This document shows, in pieces, positions 49,524 through 57,226 of a stretch of 64,000 nt of DNA. Each line of letters opens with the position of its first letter. Within the stretch, counting starts at the first letter, position 1. This stretch comes from Deltaproteobacteria bacterium HGW-Deltaproteobacteria-2 (GTDB lineage Bacteria; Desulfobacterota; Syntrophia; Syntrophales; Smithellaceae), in NCBI GenBank assembly GCA_002840505.1, contig PHBC01000009.1, forward strand, positions 1 to 64,000, given 5' to 3'. The notes beneath the pieces are model-generated. The model did not search any database. It was not told the origin of the DNA and saw only the letters and a list, made by a program, of their open reading frames with translations. Position numbers and translations under genes: made by a program.

Positions 49524-50741
49524 ATGGGAGATTTGGCAATTAATGGTGGTTTGCCCATACGCAAGAAAAAGTTTCTTCCCTGGCCTTTTTATGATCATGA
49601 TGAAATAGAAGCTGTTTATCGCGTACTTCAATCGGGAAATGTTAATTACTGGACGGGAGAAGAAGGTTGTTTATTTGAAAGAGAATTTGCCGCAAACACA
49701 GGCGTAAATTACGCTGTTGCCTTAATGAATGGTACGGTGGCGCTAGAGGCGGCATTGATGGCGTTGAATATTGGAAAAGATGACGAGGTCATCGTAACGT
49801 CGCGTAGTTATATTGCATCGGCAAGTTCTGCGGTTATACGCGGAGCAAAATGTGTCTTTGCCGATGTTGATCGTAACAGCCAGAACATAACGGCGGAGAC
49901 AATAAAGAAAGTCATAACAATTCGTTCACGCGCAATCATTGCTGTTCATCTGGCCGGTTGGCCCTGTGAAATGGATTCGATAATGGCCCTCGCAAAAGAA
50001 CGTGGACTTGCGGTAATTGAAGATTGCGCCCAGGCCTGCGGAGCTTTTTATAAAGGTCGTCCTGTGGGGTCATTTGGTGATGCCGCCGCTTTTTCTTTTT
50101 GTCAGGATAAAATTATGACCACCGGCGGTGAAGGTGGTATGATTTTAACAAATAATGAAGATATCTGGTCGGAAATATGGTCTTATAAAGACCACGGCAA
50201 AAGTTATAAAGCAGTTTACGAAAATAATGATTTTCATCCGGGCCCATCATTTAAATGGCTGCATGAATCATTCGGAACAAACTTGCGTATGACGGAAATG
50301 CAAGCCGCAATCGGCAGGATTCAACTTCATAAATTGCCCCAATGGATAGAAAGACGCAGGCGAAATGCCGATATTTTAAACAAAGCTTTTATAAATATTC
50401 CGGCATTACGTGTAACTATGCCGCCTGATTATATTGGTCATGCCTACTATAAATATTATGTTTTTATAAATCATGAGAGACTGAAATCCGGTTGGAATAG
50501 AGAACGTGTAGCTATTGCAATTAACGCGGAAGGCATTCCCTGTTTCACCGGCAGTTGCAGTGAAATATATCTGGAAAAAGCTTTTGCCGGCACCGGTATG
50601 CGGCCGAAGAAACGACTACCGGTTGCCAGAGAGTTAGGCGAAACCGTCATGATGTTTCTTGTTCATCCGACTTTATCCGAAAATGATATGCGCGATACTG
50701 TTAAAGCGGTGGAAAAAGTTATGGCCGTTGCCGCTAAATGA
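49524..50741 (+). CDS. DegT/DnrJ/EryC1 family sugar aminotransferase
   Basis: 405 residues of the PLP-dependent sugar aminotransferase family. The N-terminus has YDHDEIEAVYRVLQSGNVNYWTGEEG; ALMNGTVALEAALMAL is near residue 70; IEDCAQACGA near 168; and the Schiff-base Lys is in FSFCQDKIMTTGGEGGM near 200. It would aminate a keto-sugar nucleotide, supplying the amine that the adenylating and ATP-grasp enzymes could acylate. AAGGG lies about 11 bases upstream. It converges on the third CapK gene with one base between stops. Confidence 0.93.
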   Translation: MGDLAINGGLPIRKKKFLPWPFYDHDEIEAVYRVLQSGNVNYWTGEEGCLFEREFAANTGVNYAVALMNGTVALEAALMALNIGKDDEVIVTSRSYIASASSAVIRGAKCVFADVDRNSQNITAETIKKVITIRSRAIIAVHLAGWPCEMDSIMALAKERGLAVIEDCAQACGAFYKGRPVGSFGDAAAFSFCQDKIMTTGGEGGMILTNNEDIWSEIWSYKDHGKSYKAVYENNDFHPGPSFKWLHESFGTNLRMTEMQAAIGRIQLHKLPQWIERRRRNADILNKAFINIPALRVTMPPDYIGHAYYKYYVFINHERLKSGWNRERVAIAINAEGIPCFTGSCSEIYLEKAFAGTGMRPKKRLPVARELGETVMMFLVHPTLSENDMRDTVKAVEKVMAVAAK

Positions 50742-50742
50742 A

Positions 50743-52131
50743 TTATTTGTTTTCCCGGTTGTCTCGTTCACGCTTCCATCGGCTGCTCAACTTGCCCAAC
50801 ACCTGATGGAATTTCTTGCCCGGTTCGGGTCGAAGATCATCAACAATTGAAACTTTCAAACGCATTGCCGGATGAAGAATTTTTAAGTTTTCTTCGACCG
50901 CTCGCCAGAGAGAATTTGAATATGCCGGTCCCGGGACAACTCTGATTTCAATTAAGTCATTACCTTCCTGAATAATCTGGAAAACACGGATTGCTTCAAT
51001 CATGCTCCAGTCTTTTTTATCATGAGGTAAAACGGAATTAACGACATTATACATGATTCTTGGTGAAATTTCCCTCCCATCAGGCAGGACGATAAAGTTT
51101 TCATTACGACCTTCCGTAAGACGCATAACCGGTCCGTTAAATCCGCATTGACATTTTCCCGTCTCTAACAGAATTCCCCGATCTCCCGTTTCATAACGAA
51201 TAAAGGGCATAGAATAATTATATAAATTTGTAATAATCAGATGTCCTTCACTGCCCGGCGGAACGGGAATCCCTCGCTGATCAACGGTCTCAATCCACAC
51301 AGTTGCGGTGTTGGGATGCATAAGTTCCGGATTGGCGGGACATTCCCAGGCAAGATTTCCACCTTCCTCATTATTGTAATAGTCAGCGACGCGGCAACGG
51401 AAGACATTTTCCAGCAATTTGCGTACATGAGGGAATAGAAGTTCCGCTCCGCCGGTTATCAACCGGGGCGAAGGAGGTATAATTTCTTTTTCGCGTAAAG
51501 CGTTGGCCAGATTCCAATATGCTGACGGACGACCACCCATAATGGTTGGTTTTATACTCATAAGAATCGATATCTGCTCTTCCATGGGAATATCGCGAAA
51601 AAGTTTGATTATAGTAATAGGCCCGATTTTCTGGACAATTTTAGTAGAACCATCTTTTCTTTCCGGCCCTACATTTACAAGTGTCATCGGACATGTCAGT
51701 GACGTATTTCGTTTATATGCATCAATAATTGTTATCTTGCGAAAAGCTTCTTCCAATCGGTTCTTATAGACTGTTACCGGTGTGCCTGTTGTTCCTGTAG
51801 TATGTCTAATTACAAGTTTTTCAGGGGAAACATCACGACTCAAGTATTCGGCAGGTCCTGCCACCATAATATCCAAACGTTTAATAATGGGTAGATGTGT
51901 CAGATCTTCAGCTTTTCGAATGACTGCCGGATTTACCCCGGTTTTGTCAAAAGTCCGCCTGTAGAAGGGCACATTTTTATAAGCATGAGAGACAATATAC
52001 CGGACTGATCTGTCCACATCTTTCTTGTTTTTGCGCGGTAAAAATCTTGTCCATCCGCTGATCACCAGGCTGCTCCTTTGATATTGAACCCGTTCTTCTT
52101 TTGCGAAAAGAATATAAAAAAAACAATCCAT
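50743..52131 (-). CDS. CapK/PaaK-like adenylate-forming enzyme (3)
   Basis: 462 residues on the opposite strand to its two relatives. HTTGTTGTPVTVYKN near residue 120 is the AMP-binding loop; RVADYYNNEEGGNLAWECP near 265, LIITNLYNYSMPFIRYETGD near 315 and a C-terminal Lys-rich PGKKFHQVLGK follow. An internal CQCG pair near residue 345 resembles the Cys pairs of some PaaK enzymes and is not seen in the other two. More like true phenylacetate/benzoate-CoA ligases than the tandem pair. The start has no clear ribosome site; an ATG further in is possible. Confidence 0.83.
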   Translation of the reverse strand: MDCFFYILFAKEERVQYQRSSLVISGWTRFLPRKNKKDVDRSVRYIVSHAYKNVPFYRRTFDKTGVNPAVIRKAEDLTHLPIIKRLDIMVAGPAEYLSRDVSPEKLVIRHTTGTTGTPVTVYKNRLEEAFRKITIIDAYKRNTSLTCPMTLVNVGPERKDGSTKIVQKIGPITIIKLFRDIPMEEQISILMSIKPTIMGGRPSAYWNLANALREKEIIPPSPRLITGGAELLFPHVRKLLENVFRCRVADYYNNEEGGNLAWECPANPELMHPNTATVWIETVDQRGIPVPPGSEGHLIITNLYNYSMPFIRYETGDRGILLETGKCQCGFNGPVMRLTEGRNENFIVLPDGREISPRIMYNVVNSVLPHDKKDWSMIEAIRVFQIIQEGNDLIEIRVVPGPAYSNSLWRAVEENLKILHPAMRLKVSIVDDLRPEPGKKFHQVLGKLSSRWKRERDNRENK

Positions 52132-52234
52132 GTGTCAATGAAATAAAAAGTACAGAATACGAGACGTGAATGAAATAAATAAAAATGGCTGAACTATGGT
52201 TTAACATATGATACAAATACCTGAGGCAGGTTAT

Positions 52235-53185
52235 ATGGAAAAACATATCCAAGATATAGAGGCACAAAAAACAGGTGGTCCCTTGGTGCTGGAAATACGC
52301 GGCAATTCACTGGATGACGGTCCGGGCATAAGAAGCGTCGTGTTCATGAAGGGTTGCCCTCTTTCTTGCGTGTGGTGTCACAATCCTGAGAGCAAGAAAC
52401 CGGGTCCCGAGTTGTTGTTCGATGCCTCAATATGTGTGTCGTGCGGAACCTGTGCGGAATTGTGCGAGAGCGGCGCGCTTCGCATGAAGAACAAAAAGCT
52501 CATCGTTGACCGGTCTAAATGCAACCTCTGCTTCTCGTGCACCGATTTGTGTCCTTCCGGAGCGCTGGAACGCGCCGGTAAATCCATGACTGTTGATAAT
52601 GTAATCGACGCGGTCATGAAGGACAAACCGTTTTATGACACATCAGGCGGAGGCGTGACTCTTTCGGGTGGCGAGCCGCTCATGTTCATGGATTTTGCGT
52701 CAGAACTTCTTACTGGTCTTAAGAAAAAAGGTGTACATACTATCGTTGAAACCTGCGGCATTTTCAAACTCGAACGCTTCATTCAACTTGTTCTGCCGCA
52801 TGTGGATATGATTTATTTCGACATCAAGCTCATGGATGCCATGCTCTCCGAGCGTTATACCGGCGTGAAAAATGATCTCATTCTGGCAAACTTCCGGTCG
52901 CTTCATGAAATTTCACTAAAAAAACATCCTGATTTTCTTTTGCCGAGAACACCACTGATTCCGGGCATTACGGACACAGATGAGAATCTCAGAGCGATTG
53001 CCGAATTTCTCTCTTCACTCGGGATAGGAAAAGCTGCTCTTCTCGAGTATAATCCGCTTTGGCATGCCAAATTAAATAAATTAGGAAAAGATGAGCAGGG
53101 AACTGGTAAATCACGCGAATGGATGGACAAAAAACACGTGGCTCACTGCAAGGAAATATTCATTTCAGCGGGAATTTCCGTTTGA
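52235..53185 (+). CDS. Glycyl-radical enzyme activating protein
   Basis: 316 residues, radical-SAM protein of the PflA/HpdA/CutD type. GCPLSCVWCHNPES gives the CxxxCxxC cluster (Cys 41, 45, 48). Two further [4Fe-4S] sites follow in a ferredoxin-like insert: CVSCGTCAELCESGAL and CNLCFSCTDLCPSGAL. GGGVTLSGGEPL near residue 142 is the SAM-binding motif. It installs a glycyl radical in a partner enzyme, which is not encoded in this window. I start at the ATG at 52235 (GAGG 9 bases upstream) instead of the ATG at 52208, which has no site. Confidence 0.92.
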   Translation: MEKHIQDIEAQKTGGPLVLEIRGNSLDDGPGIRSVVFMKGCPLSCVWCHNPESKKPGPELLFDASICVSCGTCAELCESGALRMKNKKLIVDRSKCNLCFSCTDLCPSGALERAGKSMTVDNVIDAVMKDKPFYDTSGGGVTLSGGEPLMFMDFASELLTGLKKKGVHTIVETCGIFKLERFIQLVLPHVDMIYFDIKLMDAMLSERYTGVKNDLILANFRSLHEISLKKHPDFLLPRTPLIPGITDTDENLRAIAEFLSSLGIGKAALLEYNPLWHAKLNKLGKDEQGTGKSREWMDKKHVAHCKEIFISAGISV

Positions 53186-53189
53186 TGCT

Positions 53190-54713
53190 TTATAGATCAA
53201 ATTGCTTCCGGAATCTTGAAAGTCCTTCCTTCAGATAGTAGGGGAGTACGCGGATTGTTGCCCTCAACCTCTTTCTTTGCGATAGTCTGATAACTTGCAG
53301 GTAGGTAATTGGTTCAACAAAAACGATAGCGAATAATCTGGTCACAGAGATGTTCATTTTGAACCAAAGTGAATTAGGTTTTCTACGGAAAAGTTCCAAC
53401 AGAAACTTCAACCAATTTGATGGAATGAAGGTGGCGAGCCGAATCAAATTGTTTATGTTAGTCTTATTATATAGCAAGTAGTCTTTGCTCAGATACTCAT
53501 TGCCCTTTATCAAACCTTTCTCCAGTGCTTGTCTTCGCAGTTCAGTACCAGGATATAGACTTAAGGAGAAAAACTGAGCGTAGAATGGTTTGGGTGTTTC
53601 CATGAGGGTTTGTACGGTATTAATCCTGTCTTTGTCAGTTTCGAAAGGATTGTCCAGAATAACATCATAGAAGGCGGCCAGTTCCTGATTTTTGATAACT
53701 TGCGCCGCCTTAATGAAGTCCTCTTTGCCGGATTGCCGTTGATAGATATCCTGGCATACATGATCGCTTCCGCTCTGCAGGCCGAGACTAATCCAGGAAA
53801 GTCCCGCTGATTTCATCGAGGCGAGTTTGTTCTCGGTAATGAATGTAGGAATGCTCCTGGCGATGAATGGGCGTTTGATTTCCTGCTTATACAAATAACA
53901 AAACCGTTCCATCTCTTCGTCGGACATCGACAAAAAGCAATCGTCCTGAAAATTAATGTATTCAATGAACGGGTATTGGGTGATCGCCATTTTCAATTCA
54001 TCGATAACGCTTGCAAGTTTCCTGAATCTTATTTTTTTTGAATCGTACATCTTTGCCAATGCATTGTTGCAGCAATATGTGCAGGAGAATGGGCATCCTC
54101 TTGAACTCATGATCGAATAGGTTGTGCCTGAGTATCGGGCATATTTTCTGAAAGTTTTTGTGTCCAGAGCGGTTATTCTTCCTTTGTGAAGCACGTAACT
54201 GTTTTTTGGTATATGTTCACATACGGGAAGTACCGATAGATCAATTATGAGAGGATAAAGGGGGGGGTGAACGACCTGGCCGTTTTTTCGGAAAGCGAGG
54301 CTGTTGAGAGACTCCGGACTGGATTCGTTGGCAATTGCGTTGGCGAAATCCACAATGAAATTTTCTCCTTCGCCAATGCATATAAAGTCTGCATATTCTA
54401 TACAAGTCTCCGGTGCTATCGTGGGATGAATACCTCCCCAGATAATGGGCATTGATGGGTAATGTGACTTCAAAATATTTGTCAATTGTCTGGCGCGATC
54501 ATACTCAACAGACATCAGGCTTATGCCTATGAACAAAGGAGAAAGTTTATCTACTAGATTACAAATGGTGTTGGACGTTACGTCATTTTGGAACTTCGGT
54601 ATAAAAAGTATATGTGAAGCAAAGCCATGATCGAGAAGTTGATAGTGGAGGCTTTTTAGGCCTATAACGTCCAAGTCTTCCTGTAGAGAAATCAGTAGAA
54701 CCTTTCTGTTCAT
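53190..54713 (-). CDS. B12-binding-type radical SAM protein
   Basis: 507 residues. The N-terminal cobalamin-binding-like domain (about 1-140) has VLLISLQEDLDVIGLKSLHY and GGIHPTIAPETC, followed by the radical-SAM core with SSRGCPFSCTYCCNN near residue 205 (CxxxCxxC), a GLQSGSDHVCQD segment near 310, and a C-terminal region with FYAQFFSLSLYPGTELR. The reaction is unknown. I start at the ATG at 54713, with AAGG 11 bases upstream; the longer TTG start at 54722 abuts that site. It is convergent with the glycyl-radical activase. Confidence 0.85.
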   Translation of the reverse strand: MNRKVLLISLQEDLDVIGLKSLHYQLLDHGFASHILFIPKFQNDVTSNTICNLVDKLSPLFIGISLMSVEYDRARQLTNILKSHYPSMPIIWGGIHPTIAPETCIEYADFICIGEGENFIVDFANAIANESSPESLNSLAFRKNGQVVHPPLYPLIIDLSVLPVCEHIPKNSYVLHKGRITALDTKTFRKYARYSGTTYSIMSSRGCPFSCTYCCNNALAKMYDSKKIRFRKLASVIDELKMAITQYPFIEYINFQDDCFLSMSDEEMERFCYLYKQEIKRPFIARSIPTFITENKLASMKSAGLSWISLGLQSGSDHVCQDIYQRQSGKEDFIKAAQVIKNQELAAFYDVILDNPFETDKDRINTVQTLMETPKPFYAQFFSLSLYPGTELRRQALEKGLIKGNEYLSKDYLLYNKTNINNLIRLATFIPSNWLKFLLELFRRKPNSLWFKMNISVTRLFAIVFVEPITYLQVIRLSQRKRLRATIRVLPYYLKEGLSRFRKQFDL

Positions 54714-54735
54714 TTTCGGCAAGCCTTTATCTTAT

Positions 54736-54788
54736 TTGATTCGACGCTTAATTGTTTAAATCAATGCTTTATTAAAATCAAATTATTA
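54736..54788. repeat. Direct repeat, left copy
   Basis: Matches 57000-57052 in the same orientation with about four-fifths identity, including the shared core TTTATTAAAATCAAAT. It lies just upstream of the B12/radical-SAM gene. The two copies enclose the methyltransferase, the DUF1722 fusion and the small Cys-rich gene. Confidence 0.6.
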
Positions 54789-54809
54789 TTCGGGAATATT
54801 GGGAAAACT

Positions 54810-55643
54810 TTATCGTATCGCACTGAGAATGTTGGTTTGCTCCGGCACGGGCAGGTCTCTGGGGCGTGACCGGAAATACCGTGTTTCAGCCTCCACAGGT
54901 GTTAGAAACTCCACTTTAGAAAATCCTGCGCGATATAGTTTTTCTTCGATTTCATCGGGTTCGAAATGACTCAGCCATGGTTCACCAAGATTCGTGACGC
55001 TCTGGGCAATTATTGAAGGAACGTCGCCCGGCGGCCGCACGAATGTCAACACTACCTCACTGCCTGCCGGAAACATGGCGACAGAGTGGAGCACGGCATC
55101 AATGGCGTCTTCTTTCAGATACATCATTACACCCAGCCAGGAGAAAAAAACCGGTTTGTCCATCGAAACGTTATATCTGCGCAGGCCTTCATGCAGCGAT
55201 TCATGTTCAAAATTAATATCGGCAAACGAAACATTTCCCGGAATTGTAAGTTTCGCCGCGTCAATGTAGGAACGCTTCAGTGATTGCGTGCCCGAATGAT
55301 CAACTTCGACAATCTTCAATTCTTCTGCCCATGAAGGCTGCCTCAGCGCGAATGTATCGAAACCGGCGCCAAGGATTATATATTGCCTGATTCCGCGCGA
55401 AAACGCGGCGGCAAGTCTGTCTTCCGTAAAACGTGAACGCAGAATTATCCTAGTACGCAATGCCAGAACTTCGGGAGTTTGATAATGATCTTTCGTATCT
55501 TGAATATTCTTTAATGCTTCAGGGCCAAGAAGCGGCAGTGCGACCGGGTCGTCGAAAAGCAGAGGCTTCGCTTCCAGCAACTGGTGTGCCGCCCGCATAT
55601 ACGCAGTTGCTAATGCTGTAAAGCTTGCTTTATTATCAGACAT
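54810..55643 (-). CDS. SAM-dependent methyltransferase (LCM/TIGR00027-like)
   Basis: 277 residues. ATAYMRAAHQ near the N-terminus, RSRFTEDRL near residue 73, the SAM loop YIILGAGFDTFALR near residue 88, EVDHSGTQSLKR near 112 and SWLGVMMYL near 170 match the leucine-carboxyl-methyltransferase-like family that includes polyketide and mycobacterial O-methyltransferases. I take the ATG at 55643, with AGGA about 9 bases upstream; the frame is open 16 codons further. The substrate is unknown. Confidence 0.85.
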   Translation of the reverse strand: MSDNKASFTALATAYMRAAHQLLEAKPLLFDDPVALPLLGPEALKNIQDTKDHYQTPEVLALRTRIILRSRFTEDRLAAAFSRGIRQYIILGAGFDTFALRQPSWAEELKIVEVDHSGTQSLKRSYIDAAKLTIPGNVSFADINFEHESLHEGLRRYNVSMDKPVFFSWLGVMMYLKEDAIDAVLHSVAMFPAGSEVVLTFVRPPGDVPSIIAQSVTNLGEPWLSHFEPDEIEEKLYRAGFSKVEFLTPVEAETRYFRSRPRDLPVPEQTNILSAIR

Positions 55644-55701
55644 TCTTAAATTCCTGTTAGATCTTTTTACAGAACTTAATAAAACCAGCAATTATGTCAT
55701 A

Positions 55702-55778
55702 CCGGCGAAGGCCGGCAGTGTGCCCCTTAGGGTATATCCAGTATTTTTAAGCATTTTCTAGATTCCGGCCTTCGCCAG
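55702..55778. repeat. Palindromic intergenic repeat
   Basis: CCGGCGAAGGCCGG at 55702-55715 is inverted as CCGGCCTTCGCCAG at 55765-55778 with one mismatch. GTCAT precedes the left arm. The arrangement is like the widespread GTCATTCCGGCGAAGGCCGG type of dispersed repeat. Confidence 0.6.
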
Positions 55779-55808
55779 ACGAACAGTGGAGTTTTGCAAA
55801 GATCTCCC

Positions 55809-56507
55809 TTAATGCATCCATGCCTGCAGTTCACCCAATGCGGTTGATTCTTTCAGATAGACTATATCATGCAAGAATGTCAAATGTTGTATTCGTGTTA
55901 ACAGATTTCGCATGGTCTTTTTTTCAATTGCCTTTCCTGAAATCGATGCGTATGAGGAAACATACCCCCACATGTGCTGAATGGTATTCCTGAGATTTCC
56001 TTCAGCGGGCGGACAGCGCAGTAGCGATACCAGTTCCGGATAAATATCATCTATACCCTTGCCGGTTTTTCTCGATGCAACCCAACCGCCCAGGTATTTA
56101 TATTCGGCATCGTCTCTGGCCATCACGGAATATTGATGCTGCGCCCATAACTGCTGTACGTCTTTAGGTAAAGGAATCCGTCCCTGTTCAATATTTTTAT
56201 ATTTTTCGGAAAGGAGTTTGAATTGTGCGGCTGGTATATCAACAAACACTTCCGGCCATTTCTGAGGTTGAGTTTTCAGCAATACGGGAGTTCTATCAAC
56301 GTAACCCCTTAATGTCATTTCCGCCGCTAACAATTTATGGCGCTGGCTAAGCGCCCATCCGAAGCCCTGCCAGCGCAGCGTTTCGGGATGCCGGGAGTAA
56401 CCTTTTTTGTTGTGCTTGATGATAGAAACAATCGCGTGCAGTTCACGGTGTTCACCGAGAAGGCTTTGCCGGTTTAAATAGCCCGGATTGACGTCCCATA
56501 CTCTCAC
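55809..56507 (-). CDS. Pyrimidine-dimer endonuclease-like / DUF1722 fusion protein
   Basis: 232 residues. The N-terminal third (RVWDVNPGYLNRQSLLGEHRE, then GYSRHPETLRW) resembles the T4 endonuclease V-like (Pyr_excise) family. The C-terminal half (WAQHQYSVMARDDAEYKYLG, YPELVSLLRCPPAEGNLRN, QHMWGYVSSY) resembles DUF1722, the YbgA domain. Both calls are from recalled motifs and unverified. E. coli ybgA lies next to the photolyase gene phr, so a UV-repair theme is consistent. The start is GTG at 56507 with AAGGA 7 bases upstream. Confidence 0.65.
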   Translation of the reverse strand: MRVWDVNPGYLNRQSLLGEHRELHAIVSIIKHNKKGYSRHPETLRWQGFGWALSQRHKLLAAEMTLRGYVDRTPVLLKTQPQKWPEVFVDIPAAQFKLLSEKYKNIEQGRIPLPKDVQQLWAQHQYSVMARDDAEYKYLGGWVASRKTGKGIDDIYPELVSLLRCPPAEGNLRNTIQHMWGYVSSYASISGKAIEKKTMRNLLTRIQHLTFLHDIVYLKESTALGELQAWMH

Positions 56508-56517
56508 GTTAGTTTCC

Positions 56518-56655
56518 TTATGTCATTTCGAAGTCCCGCATGCGCGTGATCATACTTGGCGAAAAAATCTATGTCACTTCGACCAAAGGGAGAAGTCTTA
56601 ATTTATTATCATCTATAAGATTCTGCATACCGAAACATCGAGATTCGGAATGACA
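56518..56655. repeat. Fragmentary dispersed repeat
   Basis: TATGTCATTTCGAAG, CTATGTCACTTCGACCAAAG and the inverted CGGAATGACAG lie in this non-coding stretch, resembling the GTCATTTCGA repeats common between bacterial genes. No gene is seen here. Confidence 0.35.
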
Positions 56656-56683
56656 GTTTTTGCTATTGTAACAAAGCCTCGAC

Positions 56684-56710
56684 ATCATCTTTGATTTAGG
56701 AATGGTATTA
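56684..56710. repeat. Solo copy of the 57.1-kb element's terminal repeat
   Basis: ATCATCTTTGATTTAGG followed by AATGGTATTA matches the inverted form of 57066-57092 with a few mismatches, in the same orientation as the right terminus at 57206-57226. Confidence 0.4.
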
Positions 56711-56722
56711 CTTATAGAAGGT

Positions 56723-56947
56723 TTATACATTATAGTTTATTTTCTTGCAATGTGGTTCATGCTTTCTTTGAAGACCTCGGGCAATCTTCTTTCCACAGAA
56801 TGGGCATGGCTCACAGCATGGCAGGGGATGAATAACATGTATTGGATCAATATGGCATGGACAAACACAATCTCCGATATACTTAGGCTTTAACTCTTTT
56901 TTTGTTAAACTTGGAATCAGATCTGATTTAATTTTATTCATGTCCAT
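56723..56947 (-). CDS. Small Cys-rich protein, possible zinc ribbon
   Basis: 74 residues. The N-terminal half is charged (KKELKPKYIGDCVC). Then come CVCPCH, CCEPCPFCGKKI and a final HEPHCKKI, giving several Cys/His pairs of the knuckle CPFCGKK, which suggest metal binding. The ribosome site is weak (AAGAG about 11 bases before the second ATG, at 56941), so the exact start is uncertain. No function is assignable. Confidence 0.5.
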   Translation of the reverse strand: MDMNKIKSDLIPSLTKKELKPKYIGDCVCPCHIDPIHVIHPLPCCEPCPFCGKKIARGLQRKHEPHCKKINYNV

Positions 56948-56999
56948 CGCTCTTATGACGTAGTGTAATTAATTTATGAAATACTTTAAAACAAATCCG

Positions 57000-57052
57000 T
57001 TGATTCAGGGTTTAATTATTTAAACCAATGTTTTATTAAAATCAAATATTTA
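57000..57052. repeat. Direct repeat, right copy
   Basis: Pairs with 54736-54788 in the same orientation. Both begin TTGATTC and share TTTATTAAAATCAAAT. It lies about 50 bases upstream of the small Cys-rich gene. Confidence 0.6.
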
Positions 57053-57068
57053 TTGTGAACATTAACTA

Positions 57069-57226
57069 ACACCAGTTCTAAATTAAAGATGATATTGAGA
57101 CGGCAGTGAAACTCGAGTTACAGTTACGCAGTAAACTGGAATTCGTTAGTTGAACTGTCCCGCTTCAGCGGGGCTAGGTAGAGCGCCTGGCATGCGCCGG
57201 GGATTTCTTTAATTTAGGACTGGTGT
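57069..57226. mobile_element. Small inverted-repeat element (MITE-like), ~158 bp
   Basis: The ends 57069-57089 and 57206-57226 are 21-base inverted repeats with a single mismatch. The right end overlaps the last codons and the stop (57214-57216) of the radical-SAM gene. The core is non-coding and contains a CCCGC/GCGGG hairpin (about 57159-57172) and, at 57170-57206, a stretch resembling tRNA-Ala with internal deletions (GGGGCTA, GGTAGAGCGCCTG, GCATGC). There is no transposase, so if mobile it would need help in trans. Confidence 0.5.

Noticed and set aside
57165-57210. Functional tRNA-Ala
   Set aside because: It lacks most of the D-arm, a full anticodon stem and any T-arm, so it cannot fold as a tRNA.
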